Shown here in pieces: positions 34,340 through 43,742 of a stretch of DNA of 64,000 bases. The notes under the pieces were generated by a model, which was not told where the DNA came from, did not search any database, and saw nothing but the letters and a program-made list of their open reading frames with translations. The stretch lies in the NCBI GenBank assembly GCA_036733165.1, contig DAINBB010000001.1, forward strand, positions 62,001 to 126,000, given 5' to 3'. Both the position numbers and the translations under genes were made by a program. Every line of letters begins with the position of its first letter. Position 1 is the first letter of the stretch. The DNA comes from JAFGGT01 sp036733165 (GTDB lineage Archaea; Methanobacteriota_B; Thermococci; Methanofastidiosales; NM3).

Positions 34340-35848
34340 ATGGCAGACTTCTACAGGGTCTTTATTGTAATGGTATACTTCGTTGTCCTCATGGGCATCG
34401 GAACGTGGGCATCAAGGAAGATAAAGACATCCACGGACTACATGCTGGCGGGGAAGAATCTCGGGTTCTGGGTCTTCGTGTTCCTGATCGTGGCCTCCAC
34501 CACGTCCGGGATGACCCTGCTGGGATCGTCGGGGCTTGGATATGTCACGGGGTGGCCGACAATATGGGAACAGATATTCGTGCCCCTCACCGTGGCGTTC
34601 TGCATCATATTCTATGGGGCCAAGATGGCCAAGATAGGCAGGAAGAGGGGATACCTCACCGTGCAGGACTACTTTGCCGACAGGTTCTACAGCCCCAGGG
34701 GGATACGGGGCATCGCCGGCATATCCGTGATCACGACCAGCATCATATACCTGGTCGGACAGTACACCGCCATAAGCATCGTGCTCGTATGGATATTCAA
34801 CATCACGCATACGCAGGCGCTGTTGATAGCGGGGACCATAGTCTTCATCTATGTTCTGCTTGGCGGACTTTATGCCGTTGCATGGACAAATACCATCCAA
34901 GGTCTGGCCATCATCATAGGTGTTGTCATATTGGCGCCCTTAATAATAAAGGAAGCCGGTGGAATGACCTTCATCAATGGCGTTCTGGCCTCCATCGACC
35001 CCGAGATGATCACCCTCTCATACCCTGAGGCATACGCAAGCTACGCCTTTGCAACGCCCATGTATCTTGTATCGTTCTTCTTTTTGTTGGCGATAGGCCT
35101 CGGCTCCAGTCCACACATCATAAACAACGTGCTGGCTGTCAGGAAGCAGAAGTACTTCAAGTACGCCCCGGTCGCAGCATTTGGCATATACGTAGTTGTC
35201 ATGTACCTCATAAAGATGGTCGGATTCTCTGCCAGGGCCATGGTGGAGACCGGAGCGATGACCGTGCCCTATGCTGACTATTCCTTCGTGGCCGCTGTGG
35301 AACATGTGCTTCCAGACGCCGTCTGGCCAATATTCATGGTAGTGGTCCTGGCGGCTGTCATGTCGACCACCGACAGGATAATGCTGACCATAGGGAACAC
35401 GGCCAGCTGGGACATATACAAGAACATCATAAACCCGGATGCCGATGACAAGAAGGTAACGCTATACACCAGGATAGTCGTGTTTGCCGTGGCCGTCATC
35501 ACCATAGTGCTGGCAATAAATCCCCCGAGCCTTCTGGCCTGGCTCATATGGATGACCATAGGAATAACCCTTTCGGTGTTCGTGGTGCCGCTTGTTGCGG
35601 GGCTCTACTGGAAGAGGGCGACAAGGGAAGGTGCGATGGCCGCGATGATATCAGGCTTCGTGTCGGCCGTTGTATTCGGATACATCTACAAATACGTCGA
35701 GGTTCTGCCAATGCACTTTTCAATGTACAGTTTCATAGTATCCGTGGTGGCGATGATAGTGGTAAGCCTAGTGACAAAACCACCGCCCGCCGAAGTAATC
35801 GAAAGGACATTTACCGGCCCTTTCATCAGCATCAAGGAGGATAAATAG
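34340..35848 (+). CDS. Sodium:solute symporter (SSS family)
   Basis: 502 residues with about 12-13 membrane spans. Family marks are GKNLGFWVFVFLIVASTTSG at the N-terminus, AWTNTIQGL and the unwound-helix region MSTTDRIMLTIGN. GGAGG at 34326-34330 fits ATG 34340. The operon suggests an aromatic or organic acid as substrate, co-transported with Na+; this is inference. Confidence 0.92.
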   Translation: MADFYRVFIVMVYFVVLMGIGTWASRKIKTSTDYMLAGKNLGFWVFVFLIVASTTSGMTLLGSSGLGYVTGWPTIWEQIFVPLTVAFCIIFYGAKMAKIGRKRGYLTVQDYFADRFYSPRGIRGIAGISVITTSIIYLVGQYTAISIVLVWIFNITHTQALLIAGTIVFIYVLLGGLYAVAWTNTIQGLAIIIGVVILAPLIIKEAGGMTFINGVLASIDPEMITLSYPEAYASYAFATPMYLVSFFFLLAIGLGSSPHIINNVLAVRKQKYFKYAPVAAFGIYVVVMYLIKMVGFSARAMVETGAMTVPYADYSFVAAVEHVLPDAVWPIFMVVVLAAVMSTTDRIMLTIGNTASWDIYKNIINPDADDKKVTLYTRIVVFAVAVITIVLAINPPSLLAWLIWMTIGITLSVFVVPLVAGLYWKRATREGAMAAMISGFVSAVVFGYIYKYVEVLPMHFSMYSFIVSVVAMIVVSLVTKPPPAEVIERTFTGPFISIKEDK

Positions 35849-36229
35849 ATGGACGTGATATCGGTCTTCATCCAGAACAGACCGGGAAGATTGTCGCAGA
35901 TACTTAAGGAGATAGTGAGTCTGAGATTGCATGGATTCTCAATCGCCGATGCCGGCGAGTTCGGAGTGGTAAGGCTCTGCGTGGACGAACCGATGAGGGC
36001 AGTCGAAAAACTGAAGAATCATGACCTGATAGCCCATGTAACGCCGGCCATTGCGATAGAGGACAGCAGGCTAATGGACACCATTGACCTCTTTGAGATG
36101 AGGAACATAAACATAGATGAGGCCATCTATGCGGTGAACTTCGATGAGAAATCGCTTGTCGTCCTAAAGGTCTCAGACATCAAGCTGGCAAGGAAATTGT
36201 TGGAAGAGGAAGGAATACCATCCTTCTGA
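35849..36229 (+). CDS. Tandem ACT-domain protein
   Basis: 126 residues, two ACT-like units: FIQNRPGRLSQILKEIVSL and, after residue ~70, DLFEMRNINIDEAIYAVNF. ACT repeats bind amino acids or related acids. ACT proteins often sit beside PaaK-like ligases, so it probably senses the pathway substrate or product. The symporter stop directly abuts its ATG. It has no DNA-binding domain. Confidence 0.8.
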   Translation: MDVISVFIQNRPGRLSQILKEIVSLRLHGFSIADAGEFGVVRLCVDEPMRAVEKLKNHDLIAHVTPAIAIEDSRLMDTIDLFEMRNINIDEAIYAVNFDEKSLVVLKVSDIKLARKLLEEEGIPSF

Positions 36230-36237
36230 TTCCTTTT

Positions 36238-37239
36238 TTATCTTATTTTCAATATACTGTCCTTGATCTCGTATCTCGCATCAAGGAATGCCCCCGCGAC
36301 ATCAAGGTTCGTCTCAAGGTGTCCCGTCACCCTTGGTATCGGTATGGAACTCTTACCTCCTGAGAGGAATATCAGCGGTATGAGCTGGTCCGGAAGATGT
36401 TCATCACAACATCCAATGGACATTGCCTCTTTGAATTTCCTGGCCGCGTCCGTTCCCAGTCTGCCGGGTCCGTACCCCTTTCTGCCTATGGCGCAATGCC
36501 CCAAGGGAATGTCACCTGCCTTGGCCCATATGGTGACGGCGTTCCCATGGCCGTGCCCCCCAATATTAGGGACTACCTCTATGTCGAACCCGCCGAGTTC
36601 CGCCCTGACGGCGTCGGTCTGGGCATCCCTGTGCTCCTTGCCCAACCCATGGCTGCAGGACTCAAGGTATATGATATCCGGCTCCTTGAATCTCATCTTG
36701 CCAAGCGGCCGTTTTCTTGCCCAAGGCCCTACATGGAGGGTCGCCCTGCCGCCGCCCATGGGATAGTAACCGTGTCTCTCCACCTCAAGGTATGCATCTA
36801 TACCCATCATCCTCATTGCCTCCAGGGACACGTTCTGGTAATAAGATGTTGTCGGGCTCCAGGGTACATCCGTGCCCCCTGTCACAGTTATCATGGAATC
36901 GCCTTCGCTAAATAGAAGGGGCGGGATGAGGGAATGCATCAGGAGGGTGACAGATCCGGCAGTGCCTATGTCGAACATGTAATCGCCGGGAATTGTCCTG
37001 CCGGGAGCGAACGATATCTCGGTGGAGCCTATATGCGCCCCCTCGATCATTGCTGATGTTATGCGTTCCATAGCCTTTAAAGAGGATAGATGCTGTGCCC
37101 TCAGGCCGGGATTCGGGCGACCAGACCTTATGTCATGGACCCTAATGGGCCTTCCGGTAAGGGCGGAAAGCCCTATGGATGTCCTTAATATCTGTCCTCC
37201 GCCTTCCCCGTGGCTGCCATCGATGCTCAATGCCATCAT
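36238..37239 (-). CDS. rtcA: RNA 3'-terminal phosphate cyclase
   Basis: 333 residues. The N-terminus has IDGSHGEGGGQILRTSIGLSAL. The catalytic histidine is in DEHLPDQLIPL near residue 300. It converts RNA 3'-phosphates to 2',3'-cyclic phosphates through adenylated intermediates. Monocistronic, convergent with the ACT gene and divergent from ogt with only 28 bases between starts. Confidence 0.95.
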   Translation of the reverse strand: MMALSIDGSHGEGGGQILRTSIGLSALTGRPIRVHDIRSGRPNPGLRAQHLSSLKAMERITSAMIEGAHIGSTEISFAPGRTIPGDYMFDIGTAGSVTLLMHSLIPPLLFSEGDSMITVTGGTDVPWSPTTSYYQNVSLEAMRMMGIDAYLEVERHGYYPMGGGRATLHVGPWARKRPLGKMRFKEPDIIYLESCSHGLGKEHRDAQTDAVRAELGGFDIEVVPNIGGHGHGNAVTIWAKAGDIPLGHCAIGRKGYGPGRLGTDAARKFKEAMSIGCCDEHLPDQLIPLIFLSGGKSSIPIPRVTGHLETNLDVAGAFLDARYEIKDSILKIR

Positions 37240-37267
37240 TTATTAACTTGGACATGTAGAATGATTT

Positions 37268-37768
37268 ATGCTTTATGGATGGGTTGGCTATGAGCTTGGG
37301 GGAGAGCCCTTCTACATACTGGCCTGCGGAAACGGTGCCCTCTCATACATATCCCTCGATGACACCTCCCCACCTGAGTTCGACAACGATCCGGGGATGA
37401 AGAGGATAGCAGAATCCGCCAAACGATGGATACTTGAGGGAAAGGAATGCAAGGTTGACCTCGATATTGAGCTGACACCATTTCAGGAAAAGGTCCTATC
37501 GGCAACAAGCATGGTGCCACGGGGATATGTCTCCACCTATTCTGATATCGCCAGGGCCATCGGCTGCACCTGTTCTCAGGCCGTCGGCCAGGCGTTGAGA
37601 AGGAACCCTGTTCCCCTGTTCATACCCTGCCATCGAATAGTCATGAAAGGCGGGTCCTTCGACGGATTCAGGGGCAATGCCCTTTTGAAACGGCATGTGT
37701 TGGAGATGGAAGGCGTCACGATGCATGACGGAAGGATAGACCCCTCACAGATATTGCATGATCTATGA
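37268..37768 (+). CDS. ogt: Methylated-DNA--protein-cysteine methyltransferase
   Basis: 166 residues. Active-site motif IPCHRIV with the acceptor Cys, and the HTH/arginine-finger region QAVGQALRRNP. The N-terminal ~75 residues are the usual variable domain. It repairs O6-alkylguanine by suicide transfer. The 3' end overlaps the convergent CcdA gene by six bases. Confidence 0.95.
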   Translation: MLYGWVGYELGGEPFYILACGNGALSYISLDDTSPPEFDNDPGMKRIAESAKRWILEGKECKVDLDIELTPFQEKVLSATSMVPRGYVSTYSDIARAIGCTCSQAVGQALRRNPVPLFIPCHRIVMKGGSFDGFRGNALLKRHVLEMEGVTMHDGRIDPSQILHDL

Positions 37769-39235
37769 ATCATTGTCGGAGGGACCCATCTCCTTCTTTG
37801 GTCCCTTGCGCCTCCACACGATCACAGAATATATGATGACCATCGCCGTCACCACACAGGCTGCCAAGGTGGCGAAAAAGTGTGTGTCCGTGATCTCAGG
37901 CAAGAGTTCGAAGGCCGTGTATAGGATCCAGCCGGACACTACCATCACGACCACTCCGCTTCCGCCCCATATAACGGTCCTGAAGAAGCCCGACCACCTG
38001 ACCTTTTTTGCAACATCCGTCGTCCCACCGCTGATAAGACCGATAAAGAAGAACGGAAGGAGCACACCCAATGAGAACGCCGCTATCAGGAGAAGACCGA
38101 ACATCATGTCCCCCTTGTCAACGATCTGGGTCAGGATGACAACAAGTGCCGGGGCTGCGCATGGCAGTTTGACCGCAGAGAATATTATGCCAAGGAATAT
38201 TGCCCCGAGATACCCCTTCTCGCCAACGAACTGTTTCACCATCCTGGATGAGAAGTTCTTGGTCGATATGGGGAACTCAACGACCTGTACCACATAGTTG
38301 ATCAGATTGAGTCCCAATACAAAGGTGATCATGCTTCCGAAGAGGGACATATAAAACTTGAAGTTCGTCAGTTGTTTGCCAAGCACCGCCATCAGTACCG
38401 CGATCAGGGTGTACATGATGACAAGGCCCAGTCCAAAGAACATGGACTTGCCCATGGCCTCGCTCCTCTTTTTGGAGGTCCCTGCAGTATAGGCGAGGAT
38501 GAACGACAGCACCGCCATGAGACAAGGTGAGAAGGAGGAGAAGAAACCCAACGTGAACGCCACGGGTATCGACCACTCCGTGATGTTGGAGTAACCATTG
38601 CTATCGCCAGAGATGTATTCTTCAATAAGTTCTGAGAGAGTCTCATATGTCGTCTCTGGATGCTCTATCTTGGACTCCCCCTCATTGAGCGCGACAGAGG
38701 GCGTTATCGTGAAACCATAGGATGTGAAGAGGTCCCATCCCTCTGATGTGAAGACATCGTACTCCTTCACCACCAGATTGTCACCGAATTCCTCTTCAAG
38801 CTGTTGCAGTATCGGCTTGAATGCTTCGCATGAGGCACATCCCTCTTCATAGAAGTACTCAAGTGTCACCGTTTCTCCCTCGGAAACGCTTCCTTCAAGA
38901 TAATCATCGATGATGGACGATATGTTGTCCTTGGTGAAGACGTCTGAGTCGTACTGCACCGAGGATTCCCCTATGACCAATGCAGGTATCTTCGTGAAAC
39001 CGTAGGAGGTGTACAGGTCGAACTCGTCGTATACATTATATCTCGTTACCTCAACTGAACTTCCATATTCGCTTTCTATCTCAGCCAGTATCGGTTTGAA
39101 AGCGTTGCACTCATCGCATTCGTCATCGTAGAAATAGGTGATTTTAAGAGGTTCAGAACTTGATGACACAGGTACGAACATCAAGAAGATGAGGGCAAGT
39201 ATCAGAGCCCTTGCGATCAGTTCCTTTTTACCCAT
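37763..39235 (-). CDS. Tandem extracytoplasmic thioredoxin domains fused to a CcdA/DsbD membrane domain
   Basis: 490 residues from MGKKELIARALILALIF. Signal/anchor at 1-26, thioredoxin fold 1 with CDEC (Cys40, Cys43), thioredoxin fold 2 with CASC (Cys133, Cys136), then about six to seven membrane spans with the CcdA cysteines in FSPCLM (Cys238) and KLPCAAP (Cys359). CcdA/DsbD domains carry electrons from cytoplasmic thioredoxin across the membrane. The two outer domains would pass them to exported proteins. The start at 39235 overlaps the preceding gene by 19 bases, so the pair is probably co-translated. Confidence 0.85.
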   Translation of the reverse strand: MGKKELIARALILALIFLMFVPVSSSSEPLKITYFYDDECDECNAFKPILAEIESEYGSSVEVTRYNVYDEFDLYTSYGFTKIPALVIGESSVQYDSDVFTKDNISSIIDDYLEGSVSEGETVTLEYFYEEGCASCEAFKPILQQLEEEFGDNLVVKEYDVFTSEGWDLFTSYGFTITPSVALNEGESKIEHPETTYETLSELIEEYISGDSNGYSNITEWSIPVAFTLGFFSSFSPCLMAVLSFILAYTAGTSKKRSEAMGKSMFFGLGLVIMYTLIAVLMAVLGKQLTNFKFYMSLFGSMITFVLGLNLINYVVQVVEFPISTKNFSSRMVKQFVGEKGYLGAIFLGIIFSAVKLPCAAPALVVILTQIVDKGDMMFGLLLIAAFSLGVLLPFFFIGLISGGTTDVAKKVRWSGFFRTVIWGGSGVVVMVVSGWILYTAFELLPEITDTHFFATLAACVVTAMVIIYSVIVWRRKGPKKEMGPSDNDS

Positions 39236-40359
39236 TTCTTTCTCACCAATATAAGAGAAACGCAAACGATGGCAACACCCAGGAGAAGGATATAGTACCC
39301 ACGATTGCTTTTCGAACTATTTTTTGGTATGTTTAAAAACATTTCTCCATTTGTCTCAAAGCTCTCCCCATCGGAGCTTTGATATGAGATATCTACGTCC
39401 ATATCCACATCCCCATATATATCGACGGGGATGTCGATGGGTATCAGCATGGAGCTTGCAGACCCTATCTCATCTATCATCTCATTGAAGACCAAGGTTC
39501 CATCCACGGACACGTCCATGGCTATGTCAATGGCCTTGAGACCCCCTTCGTTCTTGAGGTTTATCAAGACAGACCTTTCATCGTTGAGTATCTCTATCTC
39601 CAACTGGGGGCGTTGGGGCCTCACCTGTATGCGGAGTTTGACATTGTCGGAGTAAAGTTTGAAGTATTCGTCATAATAAACAATGTTTATCCCCACGTCA
39701 TAGATTCCAGGATCAAGGTCGGCAGTGTTGACGTATATCGTTGCCGAACAGGACTCCGAGGACTCTAAGGTATTGAAACTGTCCGGGCTGATGTACCCAC
39801 CTATGACACCGTATATGGATAATTTGAGGTTCCTTGCGCTCCCGGCCCCGTTGTTGAATATGCACATGGGTATCTCTGCATTGAGACCGCCGATGAAGTC
39901 GAACACCCTGTCGCAATCGTAGGAGAGGGAGGGAAGATTCCTTGTGACGGTTATGGTGTAATCATGCTGTACTCTGAATGGGTAACACCCCCCGTCACAG
40001 TCTCCCAAGGTCCCCTCAAAGACGAGAGGGATGATATAATCGCCGTCAGGTATGTTCTGGCTCAGATCTAGGGATATCGTGCCCGACATATATTCCCCGC
40101 TCTCAAGGGACGGAGGGAGATAGATAGGGTCGCTTATAAGGTCAATGTGGGACAATGTCTCCTGGTCCATCGTCACCGTGTCAATATATATGGTACAATA
40201 ATTGCACCTGTTGACAGTAGTGTTCTCGACCATGATATCAAATGTGACGGTGTCGCCCGGAATTACCGTGTCATTGTAATCTACAGAAAGCGTGGGTTCG
40301 TTCGTTTCGATGAACAGCATCAAGAGCAGAACGAGCAAGGGAACGGAGTACAACTTCAT
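39217..40359 (-). CDS. Membrane-anchored extracytoplasmic protein with Ig/CARDB-like repeats
   Basis: 380 residues: N-terminal signal peptide (LYSVPLLVLLLMLF), three or so beta-rich repeats (PGDTVTFDIMVENTT ... LKLSIYGVIGG ... SVLINLKNEGGLKAIDIAM), and a C-terminal membrane helix with a basic tail (YILLLGVAIVCVSLILV, RKKWVKRN). Several cysteines occur, including CNYC and CDGGC. It is translated just before the thioredoxin-CcdA protein, so it may be its partner or client. No enzyme motif is visible. Confidence 0.6.
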   Translation of the reverse strand: MKLYSVPLLVLLLMLFIETNEPTLSVDYNDTVIPGDTVTFDIMVENTTVNRCNYCTIYIDTVTMDQETLSHIDLISDPIYLPPSLESGEYMSGTISLDLSQNIPDGDYIIPLVFEGTLGDCDGGCYPFRVQHDYTITVTRNLPSLSYDCDRVFDFIGGLNAEIPMCIFNNGAGSARNLKLSIYGVIGGYISPDSFNTLESSESCSATIYVNTADLDPGIYDVGINIVYYDEYFKLYSDNVKLRIQVRPQRPQLEIEILNDERSVLINLKNEGGLKAIDIAMDVSVDGTLVFNEMIDEIGSASSMLIPIDIPVDIYGDVDMDVDISYQSSDGESFETNGEMFLNIPKNSSKSNRGYYILLLGVAIVCVSLILVRKKWVKRN

Positions 40360-40421
40360 GGATATATAAGATTTTGAGTATCAGATTTAAGTTTTTTGAT
40401 GATGGGGGCCGGTTTTTCTTT

Positions 40422-41066
40422 TCAGAAACCGTATTTTCCTATCAACGGCACAAACACGCAATATCCCATTGACTCCACCGAAAGATCCCCCCTCTCGTTC
40501 TTGGTGCCTATCATAAGTTGTTGCATTATGCCGCTATCACCTATGGGCGCGATTATCTTCCCGCCCACCTTCAATTGTTTCACCAAGGGCTTGGGAAAGC
40601 ATGGTGCTGCGGCGGTAATGATTATCCTGTCATAGGGTGAATCCGGCGCGTATCCCAGGGTCCCATCCCCGCAAACGACCTTGACGGCCGCCTTGCAGGA
40701 AACAAGATTCCTCTTGGCCCTCTCGCAGAGGACATCTATCCTCTCGATGGAAGTCACATTGCCATTGCCGACCAACCGGCCTATCAGGCAGGCGTTGTAT
40801 CCGGACCCTGTCCCTATCTCAAGGACCTGCATGTCTTCCCCAAGATCGGACTCCTCCAGCATTATGGCCACCATTGAAGGGGCGGAGATTGTCTGCCCAT
40901 CGCCTATGGGCAGGGGACGGTCATCATAGCTGTACGGCCTGAAGTTCTCCGGCACGAACCGTTCCCTCTCAACTGAGAGAAAGGCATCCCTTATCTTCCC
41001 AGACCTTATATGGCCCTCCCTGACAAGCCTGTCAACGAGTGATCTCCTTAGGCCCTCATACTCCAT
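40422..41066 (-). CDS. pcm: Protein-L-isoaspartate O-methyltransferase
   Basis: 214 residues from MEYEGLRRSLVDRLVREG. SAM-dependent fold with VLEIGTGSGYNACLIGRL, PIGDGQTISAPSMVA and the C-terminal motif IIITAAAPCFPKPL. It repairs isoaspartyl residues in damaged proteins. Start 41066 follows GAGGTG and overlaps the zinc-finger gene by 11 bases. The reading from 41159 lies entirely inside that gene. Confidence 0.94.
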   Translation of the reverse strand: MEYEGLRRSLVDRLVREGHIRSGKIRDAFLSVERERFVPENFRPYSYDDRPLPIGDGQTISAPSMVAIMLEESDLGEDMQVLEIGTGSGYNACLIGRLVGNGNVTSIERIDVLCERAKRNLVSCKAAVKVVCGDGTLGYAPDSPYDRIIITAAAPCFPKPLVKQLKVGGKIIAPIGDSGIMQQLMIGTKNERGDLSVESMGYCVFVPLIGKYGF

Positions 41067-41619
41067 TGTACACCTCAAGCAACAAGTTGGCAAGCTTCCG
41101 TGACGGAATGCCGTATATTCTCTTGATCTCATCGCCATACGCTGATTTCCTCTTTCCACTATCGGTGATCATGGCAGTGAGCTCAAAAACCATGTCCCCT
41201 ATCTGGCACACGTCGCCTATCCTGAACAAGCCGTCCCTATCGACCTTGACCTTGTAGGAGAGGGTCCCTTTCGGCAGGTGCACCGACACACCTATCACCT
41301 TTGGGTACGTGAGCGAGACCCCCCACAACGACGTGATCAGGTCAACGGCCTCAGAGTCCACCCTCCTGTTGCCGACCTCTATCGCATGGACCTCGACCAC
41401 CTCGCCTTCGACATCTAAGAGGTCACCGACCTTCACTGTCCTGTCCCTCTTCATACGGAGGCATGACTTCTCAGAGTTCTCCCTCCTGTTTATGACGATA
41501 GGCACCATGATCGATTTCTCTTTGGTAAATGTAAATATCTCGCCGCAATTGAGGCATTTCGCCGTGACCTGCCTGCCCCTCTCCTTCAATATGTCGTATT
41601 CCTCGTGTTCGCATTCCAT
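41056..41619 (-). CDS. HVO_0476-like zinc-finger protein
   Basis: 187 residues. The N-terminus has CEHEEYDIL ... CLNCGE, a zinc ribbon, followed by a beta-rich region (VKVGDLLDVEGEVVEVHAIEVG) and a C-terminal helix. It resembles the archaeal family annotated after Haloferax HVO_0476, of unknown role, which I recall lying beside pcm. Start 41619 has AGGTAGAT upstream; the TATA box is too close to an ATG at 41658. Confidence 0.7.
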   Translation of the reverse strand: MECEHEEYDILKERGRQVTAKCLNCGEIFTFTKEKSIMVPIVINRRENSEKSCLRMKRDRTVKVGDLLDVEGEVVEVHAIEVGNRRVDSEAVDLITSLWGVSLTYPKVIGVSVHLPKGTLSYKVKVDRDGLFRIGDVCQIGDMVFELTAMITDSGKRKSAYGDEIKRIYGIPSRKLANLLLEVYNGV

Positions 41620-41656
41620 GTTATCTACCTGACAAGGATTACCTATCAGCACTATC

Positions 41657-41676
41657 ATATTTATAAATTATATCCA
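41657..41676. promoter_or_regulatory. Divergent promoter region
   Basis: ATTTATAAATTATAT contains TATA boxes for both the minus-strand zinc-finger gene and the plus-strand DUF371 gene, whose start at 41689 would then be nearly leaderless. Confidence 0.4.
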
Positions 41677-41688
41677 CATCTAGGGATT

Positions 41689-42141
41689 ATGCGGTTTGTG
41701 ATAACGGCATGGGGGCATAGTAACATCACGGCAAGGCACAAGACGACATTGGAGATAACAAAGGACGGGGACCTTGGCCAGGAGGGGGATTGTATAGTGG
41801 CGGTCGGCGCCGACACCTCCCTGTCGGAACTTGACGAACGGCAACGAGAGGAGCTAAGGAGGTCTGAGACCAGGGCAACGTTCCGCTGCGCAGGTCATGT
41901 ATGGTCGGTCAACGGAAGGGGATCTTTGGGGCTTGCCATGAGCGACCCTCGGGAGATGGTGATAAGGAAGAGCGGATTCGAGTCCGATAGGACCCTGATG
42001 GTGTTTGCGGACAAGGCCTCATGCGACATTCCAAGAGAGATGGTGAAGTGCCTCAAGGACCCATGCAACAAGATCGAGATCGTCATAGAGACCCTAGGTC
42101 GACCAGATAGCAAGAACTCTCATCAAAGTAACCGCACCTGA
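41689..42141 (+). CDS. DUF371 protein
   Basis: About 150 residues from MRFVITAWGHSNITARHKTTLEITKDG (only MRFVITAWGHSNITA and HKTTLEITKD needed for recognition). This is the conserved N-terminus of archaeal DUF371, followed by GDCIVAVGADTSLSEL. It is a small soluble protein of unknown role. The last 59 bases overlap the convergent nuclease gene. Confidence 0.78.
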   Translation: MRFVITAWGHSNITARHKTTLEITKDGDLGQEGDCIVAVGADTSLSELDERQREELRRSETRATFRCAGHVWSVNGRGSLGLAMSDPREMVIRKSGFESDRTLMVFADKASCDIPREMVKCLKDPCNKIEIVIETLGRPDSKNSHQSNRT

Positions 42142-42673
42142 AACGGTCCATCGGTATGTCCAATCGGAGCGAGAACATCTTGACATACCAATATACCTGC
42201 GTTGATGCGTACCTCTCGCGTTCCGCGTTCGGTTTGTAGTCCCATACCTCAATCTTGTCAGTGAGCCTCATCAGGTCGATATGACCCGTGAGAGGGTAGG
42301 AGAAACCGTGTTCCCTGGCCTCCTCCTCCTCGAACCAGACCGGGACCTCGACCGCCACCGAGTCTATGTCGTTCTCCAAAAGGAACATCTCGACCCTGGA
42401 ATGATTGGACGAGAATCTCTCATGATAGACCTTCTTTCCATATTCTGTGAACTTTGTCAACGGGTGCCTTATCCTCCTCACGTAAAGCCTCGGTTTCCTG
42501 AGAGAGGAGGCCCTTGGCCCCTGGCTGAAGTATATGTGGGGGCATGAGTCAAGTGAATCGAAGTAAAGGGATATGGGGTCCGCCAATTCGGCCAAGGCGC
42601 AATTGCGCAATTTCTCTATGTCATAGCGAAACCAGTAGTACCATCCATGCTTGAAGCTCTTAGATATGATCAT
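42083..42673 (-). CDS. PD-(D/E)XK superfamily nuclease-like protein
   Basis: About 196 residues from MIISKSFKHGWYYW. The core GHIDLMRLTDKIEVWDYKPN followed by TQVYWYVKM (split here at the active site: GHIDLM, then EVWDYK) fits motifs II-III of the PD-(D/E)XK fold and a Cas4/RecB-like QxxxY helix. No CRISPR, cas or recombination genes are nearby. The substrate is unknown. Begins one base after the glycosyltransferase stop. Confidence 0.7.
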   Translation of the reverse strand: MIISKSFKHGWYYWFRYDIEKLRNCALAELADPISLYFDSLDSCPHIYFSQGPRASSLRKPRLYVRRIRHPLTKFTEYGKKVYHERFSSNHSRVEMFLLENDIDSVAVEVPVWFEEEEAREHGFSYPLTGHIDLMRLTDKIEVWDYKPNAERERYASTQVYWYVKMFSLRLDIPMDRFRCGYFDESSCYLVDLGSL

Positions 42674-42674
42674 T

Positions 42675-43712
42675 TCAACGACCCAAGACCTTTTTGTATA
42701 TCTCCACCGTCCTCTCAGAGACATAGTCCCAAGTGTAGTTCTTTGCTGTTTCCAGCCCCCCCTCTATCAATCTATTTCTCAAAGGACCGTCCTCCTCTAT
42801 CCTCTTTAGGAGTCGGGGGATATCCTTCGCATCATCATATAGCATCCCGTTGACGCCGTCAGTGAGGATCTCCTCAATGGTATCGCTTCTCTTGCCTATG
42901 ACGGGGACGCCTGCGGCCATGGCCTCCAACACCGCAAGTCCAAAACCTTCCTCTGACGAGGGGAACACAAGCGACTTCGCCTTTGACATGACCTTCGAGG
43001 CATCGTTCACATATCCAAGGAACGTTGCATCCACGCCCCTTTTGTCGGCAAGCCACTCGAGCCTGGGTCTTTGCGTTCCGTCACCCGCGACGACGAATTT
43101 AACGTTTGACCCCGCCAAAGAATTTATGACGCTGTCAACTTCCTTGTTCTCCGTGAGGGCGCCCACGTATAGAAGGTACTCCTTCTTGTCAGGTGACGGT
43201 TTGAACATCGAGGTGTTGACGCCATTGGGTATATGCACGCTCGGTTTGTCCGTTATATCGCTCAATTGCGCTTGCAGCGACCTGCTCACGCAGATCACAT
43301 AGCTCGTCCCCTCAAGGGCCATATTGATAAGGTATTTTCCTATTGTGCTCTTGTACATGAAGTTGATATCGCTGCCATGGGCTGTGACAACATTGGGAAT
43401 CCCGTACTTCTCGGTCAGCTTGCTGCCCACATACCCCGGGGGCGCAAGATAATGGCAGTGGATTATGTCTATGTCATTTTCGGGTATTACCCTGTCAGCC
43501 TCCTTTGGGGCGTTCTTGATGAAGAAGAGACCCCTGAACTTCGACCATGTGCGCACCATGTAGACATCGTCGTCAAGTGGCAGGTCTGTCTTGTAGGTAA
43601 GTACAAAGACCTTGTGACCCATTTCCTGAAGCTTTTGCCTCATATTGTAGGTATGGGTCGCTATTCCACCAATATGTGGTGGGTAGAGGCCTATAAAGAG
43701 AATATTCATCAA
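42675..43712 (-). CDS. GT4-family glycosyltransferase
   Basis: 345 residues, GT-B fold. N-terminal FIGLYPPHIGGIATHTYNM, mid HGSDINFMY and C-terminal donor-binding SSEEGFGLAVLEAMAAGVPVI with the E-x7-E motif. It probably transfers a sugar in N-glycan or surface polysaccharide assembly; the sugar is not determinable. No other glycan gene is adjacent. Confidence 0.9.
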   Translation of the reverse strand: MMNILFIGLYPPHIGGIATHTYNMRQKLQEMGHKVFVLTYKTDLPLDDDVYMVRTWSKFRGLFFIKNAPKEADRVIPENDIDIIHCHYLAPPGYVGSKLTEKYGIPNVVTAHGSDINFMYKSTIGKYLINMALEGTSYVICVSRSLQAQLSDITDKPSVHIPNGVNTSMFKPSPDKKEYLLYVGALTENKEVDSVINSLAGSNVKFVVAGDGTQRPRLEWLADKRGVDATFLGYVNDASKVMSKAKSLVFPSSEEGFGLAVLEAMAAGVPVIGKRSDTIEEILTDGVNGMLYDDAKDIPRLLKRIEEDGPLRNRLIEGGLETAKNYTWDYVSERTVEIYKKVLGR

Positions 43713-43742
43713 TAATGTAAGAAAAACTATGATATTTATATT

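Noticed and set aside
42083..42673. Cas4 or another CRISPR-associated nuclease
   Set aside because: Only the general PD-(D/E)XK core is visible. There is no cysteine cluster like Cas4, no cas genes and no repeat array.
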